From positions 65,001 to 129,000 of the forward strand of contig KV908518.1 of NCBI GenBank assembly GCA_002005505.1: 64,000 bases of DNA. Reading direction: 5' to 3'. Positions 12,901 to 23,331 of the stretch are shown here, one piece after another. Position 1 is the stretch's first letter. Every line of letters begins with the position of its first letter. Under the pieces are notes generated by a model, which was not told the DNA's origin, made no database searches, and worked only from the letters and a program-made list of their open reading frames with translations. The stretch is from Botryococcus braunii. Its lineage: Eukaryota > Chlorophyta > Trebouxiophyceae. The translations under genes were made by a program, and so were the position numbers.

Positions 12901-15183
12901 ACGTGCACAAATGTAAGGCATCCCCATGTGCGCAGCAAGGATACATCTGGTTTATATCCCATGAACATTTCACAGGGAGATAGGGGCCTGCCTGTGCTGG
13001 GTCCCATATTTAGGAGGGTGCAGGCTGTCTCCAGGGCTTCCTTCCACATAACAGGGCTTGATGCAGCAAAATTGAGGAGGGTTCTGGTGCGCTCCTTGAT
13101 GGTTCTGTTCGCTCTCTCAGCAACTCCATTCTGCTGAGGGGTATATGGGGCAGATGTCTCCAGCTTAGTGCCCAGGGATGCACAAAATTCCTTGAACTTG
13201 GCATTTAAGAACTCTGTGCCTCTGTCACAGCGGATGCACTTCACTGTAGTTTCCTTCTCAGTTTGCCAATACAAAATTAGGTCTCTGACAACAGCTCCAA
13301 TTACATCTTTTGACTTCACTGGCAGCACTGCCTTCCACCCAGATGCCTCATCAGTTACAGTTACCCAAAAGCGTTCCCCAGTAATGGCTACTGGTGATAT
13401 GGGGCCCACAGTGTCAATGTGGATTCTGTCAAGGGGTTTCTCAGCAGGTCTAGAGCTTTCACCAAATGGGGGACGTGCATGCTTCCCCTCAATGCAAGCT
13501 TCACAGTACTTAGGACACTTTTCACAAGGGGACAATAAGGTGTCTAGGCCAGTAACCAGTTGCTCACTGCTCAGGCGTTTCATCCATGGATCTCCTGGGT
13601 GTCCCAATCTGCTGTGCCACAGGAAACGTTTGGCACAGTCATGGCTTTGAGCTTTGGAGCATTTCTTCTTCAGAGCAGCTGTTACTGAATAAGGAACCTT
13701 CACTGGTGCTACTGGGAGGCAGTTATGGATATAATACAGGCCATTCTCTGGTTTCACAGGCATCTGCCACCACTCGGTCCTGAGACAGCAGTGAATGCTC
13801 CCAGTCTATCTGTAAGAACCGGATTCCATCACGCAGAGCAGCAGATACTGATAAAATATTGGTGGTGGCTGAGGGAACACACTGGACATGATGCAGCCAC
13901 ACTGGAACATGCTGAGAGGACATGAGACATGCTGACCCAGTAGCAACAATACCCCCAGTGGCATCAGATGTAGCGAGCAGCAGTGGAATAGGGTGGTCAT
14001 GTACTGTAGGGGCATGCAGCAGGGAAAGGTTGTTCACAAGATGTACAGACGCTCCACTGTCCACAAGCCACGACTGTTTGGACTGTTGGTGTCTACTGCC
14101 ATCCAGCACATTATATGATACCACGTATGGCATACCTTCTGAGGGAGGAGAAGGTGGGCCTGGAGGAGGGTGCAGCAGTGGGAACGCTCCAGTGCCTGGG
14201 AATGCATGCTGCACGCTTGGAGGTGGCTGAGGTGCTCCAGGAAACTGCCCTTGGGGCCACATGGCAGCCAGTTGTTGTACAGCTGCAACCACATTGCGTT
14301 GTGTCTCTGCATCCCTTTGGCGTTTGCGGCAGTCTCTCCAAAAATGGCCTTTCCTGTGGCAGTAGTTGCACGTGCCTCTCACTTCTCCCCTTGATTCTGT
14401 GTCTGCTGGCCGTCTGGAGGGAATGGCTCCGCTAGTAGAAGGGGCTGGGGCTGCCTCTAGTTGAGCAGGCATTGCTTTCATCACCATGGCAGGCTGTTCT
14501 CCATCATCGTTGTAGCCAGATGCCTCTACTGTGGTGGAAATGAGAGCTGCCAGCTCATCCAGGGGGTAAGCTACTGCAGTGGGTAGCAGCCCGGGAGGAT
14601 TGGCTGCAGCTGGCAGTCCCTGCACTATCTGAGTGGCCACATGACCATCCAAGAGGTCATGTCCATTGCGTTTCAAGCAGCTTTTGAGATTTATCATTCT
14701 GGACACATACTGAGAGATTGTTTCTCCACGTCTCATCCCTCTTGACATTTCCTTCAGCCAGTCTGCATTGGCTTGAGTGTTGTAACCACCAACAAATTTC
14801 TTGCAAATGAACAGATATGCATCATATGCCGACGGCTTACTTGACACTTCCCCTAACCATTCCTCTGGAACTGACTCATACAGCAGAAGCATTGCAGCCG
14901 CATTATGGATAGTCCCAGGCATGGCTGACTGAATGGCAGGAAAAGAACCCTTAGCACTATTGGCCGCAGTAAAGGCATTGTCCCATACCACAAAATTTGT
15001 GCCATGACGATCCAGCTTAATATGCACCTTGACTTGGGTGGCTATGACCTTGGGAAGTACATCTCCCTCACCCTTTGATGTACTGGGTGTACATGGCTGT
15101 CGTGTGGGGGACGATGTAGACGCCTCCTCTGTTGTGGGCTCCTCCTCTGATGGCTCCCTTGATTTAGATCTCTTCCTCGCCAT
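9935..15183 (-). pseudogene. C copy 2 gag-pol polyprotein, broken mainly in reverse transcriptase
   Basis: Gag starts at 15183 (MARKRSKSREPSEEE). The frame is open through gag, the CCHC knuckle, protease (DSGA) and into the gag-integrase spacer at about 13810, where a frameshift occurs. It is open again over integrase (12474-13763) and in blocks to 10906. From about 11450 to 9935 (reverse transcriptase C-terminus and RNase H) single-base losses come every 50-150 bases, mostly in short homopolymers. That pattern looks more like uncorrected long-read errors than mutation. This copy has CAA-CAG (Gln-Gln) where copies 1 and 3 have a stop before the protease, and it has no long C run at the integrase end. 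Confidence 0.9.
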
Positions 15184-15199
15184 GTTGCTCGAATGTCAC

Positions 15200-15724
15200 T
15201 CAGTCTTCGTTAGGTTCTGAACGCTGCGAGTCCCCGTCTTCGTCTCCGTTATCTGGGTCCGTGCACCACTCCTCTGGGCTGAATCCTTTTCTGCTGCCCA
15301 AAAGGGAAAGTAGGAAGTCCTCGTCAAGAGTGGCGAGAGCACACTCCACTGCTGTGTAGGCTGCCCTTTCTTCCCAGTATTCGGGTTTGCTGGGTCCTCC
15401 GATCTGTTGTAGATGCCGTTCAAATAATGCTCGCGTGACGAAGCCTGGATCCGCGTTGATGAATGAACACTCCCACGCAGTTACTATGTAGGCTGGGTAT
15501 GCAGAGAATCGTCGTCTGAACCACTGAGGCTGTTCGACTTTACCCAGTCCGTACGCGCGGCTGACAAAATCCTTCACCAGGAATGCTCGTTCTTCTGGTG
15601 TTCTCGGTCCCGTGTCTCCTCCAGCTCGCCTCAGGCTATCGTATGTAGGTGGTGAAGGAGGTGGGGGTCTAAAAGGTCTTTTACCGCCGGTCGACATCCT
15701 TCCGCTCTGCTTCGTTCGTCCCAT
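15200..15724 (-). CDS. C copy 2 ORF0, intact small protein of unknown function upstream of gag
   Basis: 174 codons, start MGRTKQSGRM, stop 16 nt before the gag ATG at 15183. The N-terminus is basic and proline-rich (PPPPSPPTYD, about residues 20-30). A central block (EERAFLVKDFV, then WFRRRF, YPAY, SFIN, GGPS) is followed by a predicted helical part and an acidic tail (DNGDEDGD). No zinc knuckle, protease or membrane segment is visible. An equally long homologue lies at 54621-55145 in family F, with about half of the positions the same, so the frame is evidently maintained by selection. It is not in the gag frame: the offset differs among copies. I do not recognise the family. Confidence 0.75.
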   Translation of the reverse strand: MGRTKQSGRMSTGGKRPFRPPPPSPPTYDSLRRAGGDTGPRTPEERAFLVKDFVSRAYGLGKVEQPQWFRRRFSAYPAYIVTAWECSFINADPGFVTRALFERHLQQIGGPSKPEYWEERAAYTAVECALATLDEDFLLSLLGSRKGFSPEEWCTDPDNGDEDGDSQRSEPNED

Positions 15725-15768
15725 CGTAGGCTCGGAACATGCTTTCAGTTGCCCAGCTCAAGAGTTGG

Positions 15769-15781
15769 TGGGCCCATAACC
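15769..15781 (-). other. Primer-binding site of C copy 2 (half-tRNA type)
   Basis: TGGGCCCATAACC on the + strand, immediately left of LTR3. The same 13 bases and position occur in the other C copies and in B and F. Confidence 0.8.
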
Positions 15782-16508
15782 TGTACAATTCTGGGCGTAA
15801 TGATCCCTGTATGTCCCGGCACGAAGGGTGTTAAGCTCGGTCGGGTCTCTTGCTGTGTGTAGGAGAGCAAGCAGAGCCCGACTATGTGTTGACACTTGTG
15901 GCAACTGATCAGAGATAAGCACCCGGAGTGCTCTTTCAGTCCCAAACAAGTCATTACATTGCTTCTTGCTCTCTCTCAATGCCAAGGAATCCAAACTCCT
16001 CTTCTACGCATCGACAGATAGTCCGCATTACCATTGTTCGATGAGCCAAGCATTAGCAACATTCTAATACTCTTATCTAGACCTCTTCCTAATCAATTGT
16101 TCATACAAGTCACACTAAGATGCAGCACTTTACCTGTATGTCCCGGCACGAAGGGTGTTAAGCTCGGTCGGGTCTCTTGCTGTGTGTAGGAGAGCAAGCA
16201 GAGCCCGACTATGTGTTGACACTTGTGGCAACTGATCAGAGATAAGCACCCGGAGTGCTCTTTCAGTCCCAAACAAGTGCCGAGCCCTTCATGCCTGCTG
16301 CCTATATCCTTTCTAGCAAGAACGCGTCAAATTGCATTACTCTCTTTCTCCTAAGTGGAATCAGTCCAGATCAATTATGGCAGAACTCTAGAGTTCTGCC
16401 ATCCATTACTCAACCTCTGAGATTGTTCACAGTGATTGCTTTAGAGAAGCCTGGCCACTATTACTCTTCTGAGGGAAAGTCACTAATTGTTCTTTCACTA
16501 TTATAACA
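15782..16508 (-). repeat. LTR3 of the C array (diverged copy)
   Basis: 727 bp, TG...CA. It differs from LTR1, 2 and 4 at many sites (for example AATGCCAAGGAATCC against AACGCCAAGGAATTC). Both internal units carry the same private change (CGACTATGTG instead of CGACTGTGTG), which shows that the two units inside one LTR are homogenised. The palindrome is at 16378-16401. Confidence 0.9.
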
Positions 16509-16526
16509 CTTCCCCTTGACTTTTCC

Positions 16527-19500
16527 TCACAAAAACTTGGCCAGTCCTAGAGCCTCACGATGGCCCTGAAATACCTGCCTTGTCAAAGGCTTGGTAAATA
16601 TATCTGCCACATTTCTAGCAGAAGGAACGTATTTCACATCAACTTGCCCAATGCAATAGCTTCCCGAGCAAAATGAAAGCTGATTGCAATGTGCTTGGTA
16701 TGCTAGAGAACACTGGATTTCTGAGATGATTGATGCATCCCTGATTATCACAGTGGATCTTCACAATCCATGGAGAAATACCAATTTCTTCCAGGAATCC
16801 CTTCATCCAATTGGCCTCTTTGACAGCTGCACTTGCCGCCATAAACTCAGCCTCTACAGTGGACGTGGCAACTGCTGACTGCTTCTTGCTTCCCCAAACT
16901 ACAGCTCCTCCGAACACACGAATTACGTAACCAGTAGTGGAAAACCGATGATCCTGATCACCACCATAATCTGCATCACAAAGCCCTCCAGCTCTGTGTC
17001 CTTCCCTCCAAGTACAAACAAGATCCCTGGTAGCCTTCAGATATTTCAGCACTCTGATGGCTTCATTCCAGTGAGCAGTAGTGGGAGTAATCCTGTACCT
17101 GGAAAGCACTCCCACAGCCTGGGAAATATCAGGCCTAGTGGTGTTGGCAATGTACAACAGTGACCCAACCAGTTCACAATATCTGTGTCCTGGTGGCAAG
17201 GGACTCCCAGCTCCAATGCTGGCACTGTTGTCCTTAGACACAGGTTGCTGTGTGGCCACAAAATCCTTAGTCATAGGGGTGTCAGGCCCCACAGACTCCA
17301 GATCCAGCCCAAATTTCTCAACTAGTGCATCAATCTTGGGATGCAGCTCAATGAAATCAACCCTTTCTCTCTATCTCTCATCACTTGGCAGCCCAAGAAA
17401 TCTTTCACCTCTCCTAGATCATGAATGGTGAACTCCTGCTTAAGCAACCCTTTACTCTCTCAATCTCACCATGCCCTTGGAAACTATCAATAGATCATCA
17501 ACATAAATCAGCACAAAGGATTTCCTCCATCCACAGAACATTTCACATAGACACCAGCATCACTCTTGCACACCTCATACCCCATGGTATGTAGCTTCTC
17601 ATTAAGGGTCTTATGCCATGCCCTTGGAGCTTGCTTCAGGCCATACAGTGCCTTCTTCAAGCGACACACTGTGTTACCATCCCCATTTCAAACCCAGGAG
17701 GTTGTGTGACATAGACCTCCTCCTCTAATTCACCATTTAAAAATGCAGTCTTGACATCCACCTGGTGAATTTCAAGACCCTCTTGTGCGGCCACTGACAG
17801 CAAAGCTCTCTAGACCCATAACTGCTGGTGGGAGCAAATACCTCCGTACATCCACTCCTGGAATTTGCCTACACCCTTGAGCCACCAGCCTAGCCTTGAA
17901 CCTCAGCACATTCCATGAGCATCCATTTTCATGAAAAATCCAGTGAACTGGGATTACTTTGTGACCACGAGGTCTGGAACAAACTCCATCACCTCATGAG
18001 CATCTAAGGATTTTGCTCCTCCTGCATAGCAGCCTTCCAGTATTCCCACTGTGGGGACTGCTGGGCCTCCTTTAGACTGGAAGCACACTAATCTTCCCAA
18101 ACGCACCCCAGTGTGCTTCCCCTGATCTTGCTTACTCTCACCTCACTGTCACCCACTACTCTTTCCGCTGAATGTCGCCGCACTCACGTGGGGACTGTGG
18201 GCAAAGATCCAGATCTCTCCCTCTGCTCTTTCTCTCTCTTAGACTCACATCTTGCCCTCTCAAGCTTGCTGCCAGCCACTCTCACATCATCCTCCCAAAC
18301 ACAGGTACCTCTCGGAAAGCTCTTGTAATTGGGGGATTCTCACACTGTCTGGCTTCCGATTCACCTCCTCAGACACACTCTCACATGGCTGACGGTTTGC
18401 AGTCCCGTCAGGACTCTCACAGACATGTGAACCACTCTGCATTGCATGAGCTCTTGGTCTGTCTTGCTGCTGTGCCCATGTCTCTCTCTCTCTCTCTGTC
18501 TGCTCCCTACTAGACATGAGCGCTGGGGCGCAGGCCCAGCAGCACACTCCCATGCATGGCCCACACTTGCGTGGCTGGCACCACATTGTCTTGGGCATCA
18601 CGATAGAGTTCTCACCGCTAACATTCTCTCAGGCACTGAGCAGGTCCCACCCATACAGCTCAGCTCACTTGGACCATCTGCAGTCTGATCAGAGACTGCC
18701 CCCCTCTCATCTCTTACAAGTGAAGCAGGTCTCTCGGTGTCCTGCCCCAATTCCTGCGCTTCCCCTGGTCCCTGTGACTCTGTGTCACCTTCAGTCATCC
18801 CCTCTCGCTCACAGCTCTCTCCCTTATCCTGTGCCAGCAGGATATCTCGAGCCGCAGTTCGTTGCTCATAGCGTTGAGCCCGCGACAGTCCGTCCGGAGG
18901 CGGGATGGTAGTAGCCGGATGCGTGTTACGCAGTGACTGCTGTATTCGCTCTAATGTCTGATGATGTTGCCCGCTGTCTGCACTTCCTCGCGCCAGTCGT
19001 TGAATAGCGTCCAGAGCCCCGGACTGATCCAGGTCCGGCTGCTGCTCTCCCGTGCTTGCTTCGGGAGACACAATGAGAATGCCCTCCTCTTGGGAAGGCT
19101 TCCCCTGACTATCAGGCTCAGTTGCAGCCTGGTCAGAGGGTACCGGGAAGGAGCTGTCAGGTCTACTGCTGGAGCATGGGCTGCTGACAGTCTGATTCTG
19201 CATACTGCGCTGTGACAATGGCACCACTGGGTTGCTGCTGTGCAATTGCCCTGATAAGTCTTCAGGGTATGAGAACTGCTGAGGCTGGTCAGGGAGAACA
19301 GCCATTCCCACCCGAGTAGCTCCTCGAATGTGTTCCACAAATTGAACATCTCTGCTCTCTCTCCAGATCCCCCCCCCCCCATATAGATACGATATGCCTT
19401 TGACACTGGAGAGTAACCAGTGAACATCCCAGCCACAGCCTTTGGTGCAAAGGCCCCCCTCTGCTGGTCAGGAACGTGCACAAATGCAAGGCATCCCCAT

Positions 19501-21756
19501 GTGCGCAGCAAGGATACATCTGGCTTATATCCCATGAACATTTCGCAGGGAGATAGGGGCCTGCCTGTGCTGGGTCCCATATTTAGGAGGGTGCAGGCTG
19601 TCTCCAGGGCTTCCTTCCACATAACAGGGCTTGCTGCAGCAAAATTGAGGAGGGTCCTGGTGCGCTCCTTGAGGGTTCTGTTGGCTCTCTCAGCAACTCC
19701 ATTCTGCTGAGGGGTATATGGGGCAGATGTCTCCAGCTTAGTGCCCTGGGATGCACAAAATTCCTTGAACTTGGCATTTAAGAACTCTGTCCCTCTGTCA
19801 CTGCGGATGCACTTCACTGTAGTTTCCTTCTCAGTTTGCCAATACAAAATTAGGTCTCTGACAACAGCTCCAATTACATCTTTTGACTTCACTGGCAGCA
19901 CTGCCTTCCACCCAGATGCCTCATCAGTTACGGTTACCCAAAACGTTCCCCAGTAATGGCTGCTGGTGATATGGGACCCACAGTGTCAATGTGGATTCTG
20001 TCAAGGGGTTTCTCAGCAGGTCTAGAGCTTTCACCAAATGGGGGACGTGCATGCTTCCCCTCAATGCATGCTTCACAGTACTTAGGACACTTTTCACAGG
20101 GGGACATCAAGGTGTCTAGGCCAGTAACCAGTTGCTCACTGCTCAGGCGTTTCATCCAGGGGTCTCCTGGGTGTCCCAATCTTCTGTGCCACAGGAAACG
20201 TTTGGCACAGTCATGGCTTAGACCTTTGGAGCATTTCTTCTTCAGGGCAGCAGTCACTGAATAATGATCCTTCACTGGCGGTACTGGGAGGCAGTTGTGG
20301 ATATAATAGAGACCATTCTCTGGTTTCACAGGCATCTGCCAACCACTCGGTCCTGAGACAGCAGTGAATGCTCCCAGTCTATCTGTACTGAACCGGATTC
20401 CATCGCGCAGAGCGCGGATACTGAGAGAATATTGGTGGTGGCTGAGGGAACACACTGGACATGATGCAGCCACACAGGAATATGCTGAGAGGACATGAGA
20501 CACACTGACCCAGTAGCAACAATACCCCCAGTGGCATCAGATGTAGCTAGCAGCAGTGGAATAGGGTGGTCATGTACTGTAGGGGCATGCAGCAGGGAAA
20601 GGTTGTTCACAAGATGTACAGACGCTCCACTGTCCACAAGCCACGACTGTTTGGACTATTGGTGCTTACTGCCATCCAGCACATTATAAGATACCACGTA
20701 TGGCATACCTTCTGAGGGAGGAGAAGGTGGGCCTGGAGGAGGGTGCAGTAGTGGGAACGCTCCAGTGCCTGGGAATGCATGCTGCACGCTTGGAGGTGGC
20801 TGGGGTGCACCAGGAAACTGTCCTTGGGGCCACATGGCAGCAAGTTGCTGTACAGCTGCCACCACATTGCGTTGTGTCTCTGCATCCCTTTGACGTTTGC
20901 GGCAGTCTCTCCAAAAATGGCCTTTCCTGTGGCAGTAGTTGCACGTGCCTCTCACTTCTCCCCTTGATTCTGAGTCTGCTGGCTGTTTGGAGGGATTGGC
21001 CCCGCTAGTGGAAGGGGCTGGAGCAGTCTCTCGTTGAGCAGGCATTGCCTTCATCACCATGGCAGGCTGTTCTCCATCATCGTTGTAGCCAGAAGCCTCT
21101 GCAGTGGTGGAAATGAGAGCTGCCAGATCATCCAGGGGGTAAGCTACTGCGGTGGGCAACAGCCCGGGAGGATTAGCTGCTGCTGGCAGTCCCTGCACGA
21201 TCTGGGTGGCCACATGACCATCCAAGAGGTCATGTCCATTGCGTTTCAAGCAGCTTTTGAGATTTATCATTCTAGACACATACTGAGAGATCGTTTCTCC
21301 ACGTCTCATCCCTTTGGACATTTCCTTCAGCCAGTCTGCATTTGCTTGAGTGTTGTAACCACCCACAAATTTCTTGCAAATAAACAGATATGCATCATAT
21401 GCTGACGGCTTACTTGACACTTCTCCTAGCCATTCCTCTGGAACTGACTCATACAGCAGAAGCATTGCAGCCGCATTATGGATAGTTCCAGGCATGGCTG
21501 ACTGAATGGCAGGAAAAGAACCCTTAGCACTATTGGCAGCAGTGAAGGCATTGTCCCATACCACAAAATTTGTGCCATGACGATCCAGTTTAATATGCAC
21601 TTTGACTTGGGTGGCTATGACCTTGGGAAGTACATCTCCCTCGCCCTTTGATGTGCTGGGTGTACACGGCTGTCGTGTGGGAGACGATGTAGATGCTTCC
21701 TCTGTGGTGGGCTCCTCCTCAGGTGGCTCCCTTGATTTAGATCTCTTTCTCGCCAT
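16527..21756 (-). pseudogene. C copy 3 gag-pol polyprotein, broken
   Basis: Gag starts at 21756 and is open for 366 codons through the knuckle to a TAG before the protease, shared with copy 1. Protease (DSGA near 20637), integrase and linker follow, with frameshifts near 20410, near 19940 (AAAACG against AAAAACG) and at a run of 12 C (19369-19380). The reverse transcriptase and RNase H part (16527-18600) has frequent single-base losses and resembles copy 2 at variable sites, whereas gag to integrase is nearly identical to copy 1. The copy is therefore a mosaic. Confidence 0.9.
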
Positions 21757-21767
21757 GCTGATGTCAC

Positions 21768-22292
21768 TCAGTCTGCGTTAGGTTCTGACCGCTGCGAGTC
21801 CCCGTCTTCGCCTCCGTCGTCTGTGTCCGTGCACCACTCCTCTGGGCTGAATCCTTTTCTGCTGCCCAGAAGGGAAAGTAGGAAGTCCTCGTCAAGAGTA
21901 GCGAGAGCACACTCCACTGCTGTGTAGGCTGCCCTTTCTTCCCAATACTCGGGTTTGCTGGGTCCTCCGAGCTGTTGTAGATGTCGTTCAAATAATGCTC
22001 GCGTGACGAAGCCTGGGTCCGCGTTGATGAATGAACACTCCCACGCAGTTACTTTGTATGCTGGGTAAACAGAAAATCGTCGTCTGAACCACAGAGGCTG
22101 CTCGAGTTTGCCCAGTCCGTACGCGCGGCTGACAAAATCCTTCACTATAAATGCTCGTTCTTCTGGTGTTCTCGGTCCCGTATCTCCTCCAGCTCGCCTC
22201 AGGCTATCATATGTAGGTGGTGAAGGAGGTGGGGGAATAAAAGGTCTTTTACCGCCGGTCGACATCCTTCCGCTCTGCTTCGTTCGTCCCAT
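21768..22292 (-). CDS. C copy 3 ORF0, intact small protein of unknown function upstream of gag
   Basis: 174 codons with the same start, length and layout as the ORF at 15200-15724: basic N-terminus, proline stretch, central EERAFIVKDFVSRAYG and SFIN/GGPS blocks, acidic tail. It stops 11 nt before the gag ATG at 21756, against 16 nt in copy 2, so the two frames differ. The messenger would be bicistronic, with gag reached by reinitiation, leaky scanning or splicing. The 57 bases between its ATG and the LTR hold the primer site and no other visible signal. Confidence 0.75.
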   Translation of the reverse strand: MGRTKQSGRMSTGGKRPFIPPPPSPPTYDSLRRAGGDTGPRTPEERAFIVKDFVSRAYGLGKLEQPLWFRRRFSVYPAYKVTAWECSFINADPGFVTRALFERHLQQLGGPSKPEYWEERAAYTAVECALATLDEDFLLSLLGSRKGFSPEEWCTDTDDGGEDGDSQRSEPNAD

Positions 22293-22336
22293 CGTAGGCT
22301 CGGAACATACTTTCAGTTGCCCAGCTCAAGAGTTGG

Positions 22337-22349
22337 TGGGCCCATAACC
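22337..22349 (-). other. Primer-binding site of C copy 3 (half-tRNA type)
   Basis: TGGGCCCATAACC on the + strand, directly beside LTR4; complementary on the element strand to the initiator tRNA-Met anticodon arm. Confidence 0.8.
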
Positions 22350-23050
22350 TGTACAATTCTGGGCGTAATGTTCCCTGTATGTCCCGGCACGAAGGGTGTT
22401 AAGCTCGGTCGGGTCTCTTGCTGTGTGTAGGAGAGCAAGCAGAGCCCGACTGTGTGTTGACACTTGTGGCAACTGATCAGAGATAAGCACCCGGAGTGCT
22501 CTTTCAGTCCCAAACAAGTCATTACATTGCTTCTTGCTCTCTCTCAACGCCAAGGAATTCAAACTACCTCTTCTAAACATCGACCGATAGTTCGCATTAC
22601 CATTGTTCGATGAGCCAAGCATTAGCAACATTCTAATACACTTATCTAGACCTCTTCCTAATCAATTGTCCATGCAAGTTACACTGAGATGCAGCACTTC
22701 ACCTGTATGTCCCGGCACGAAGGGTGTTAAGCTCGGTCGGGTCTCTTGCTGTGTGTAGGAGAGCAAGCAGAGCCCGACTGTGTGTTGACACTTGTGGCAA
22801 CTGATCAGAGATAAGCACCCGGAGTGCTCTTTCAGTCCCAAACAAGTGCCGAGCCCTTCATGCCTGCTGCCTATATCCTTTCTCGCAAGAACGCGTCAAA
22901 TTGCATTACTCTCTCTCTCCAAAACGGAATCAGTCCAGATCATCCATTACTCTACCTCTAAGATTGTTCACATTGATTGCTTTAGGGAAGCCTGGCCACT
23001 ATTACTCTTCTGAGGGAAAGTCACTAATTTGTTCTTTCACTATTATAACA
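22350..23050 (-). repeat. LTR4 of the C array (5' LTR of copy 3)
   Basis: 701 bp, nearly identical to LTR1. It has lost 28 bp around 22940, including most of the 24-bp palindrome. It ends in CA at 23050, followed by the array's duplication AACTG (23051-23055). Confidence 0.92.
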
Positions 23051-23055
23051 AACTG

Positions 23056-23311
23056 CATGAACAAGACTGGCATCCTTATGTGCCCAGTATCTTTCCAAAC
23101 CAGTTGCTCGACTATGCGGTGATCGCAGCTTTAATAGTCCTTTCACACTAACGCGTAATCTAAATCAGATTGTACCTTATGTTCGAAATAGACCTCATCC
23201 GAACGTGTCTTGAGGTACCTTATGTGGATAGTGGACCCGTATCCTAATAATGTACATTTGAAGATCACCTAAAGCACAAGCCATTCTATAATGTATGTTC
23301 ACAACTCAACA
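23056..23311 (-). repeat. Element B 3' LTR, proximal part
   Basis: Continuation of the LTR interrupted at 2604. It ends ACAACTCAACA at 23311, next to the polypurine tract complement CTTCCCCTTG. Joined with 2492-2604 the LTR is about 369 bp and has one internal unit; the 5' LTR is about 701 bp with two units. Upstream and downstream edges match the 5' LTR exactly, so one unit plus the spacer is missing. Confidence 0.88.
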
Positions 23312-23331
23312 CTTCCCCTTGCCTGCATGCT

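Larger units (their letters stand above)
2605..23050 (-). mobile_element. Tandem array of Copia family C: four LTRs, three internal regions
   Basis: The order is LTR1, internal 1, LTR2, internal 2, LTR3, internal 3, LTR4, all on the - strand. Neighbouring units share one LTR. The whole array is bounded by TG at 2605, CA at 23050 and a 5-bp duplication AACTG on each side, as for a single insertion. Each internal region holds ORF0, gag-pol and a polypurine tract (AAGGGGAAG on the - strand) next to the downstream LTR. LTR-to-LTR unequal recombination or repeated insertion followed by recombination could make this. A misassembly of nearly identical repeats is also possible. Internal regions 1 and 3 are nearly identical over gag to integrase; region 2 is more diverged. 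Confidence 0.88.

Noticed and set aside
22337..22349. A tRNA-Met gene at the TGGGCCCATAACC sites
   Set aside because: Only the anticodon-arm bases are present, with no acceptor, D or T arms. The position beside the LTR makes it a primer site.
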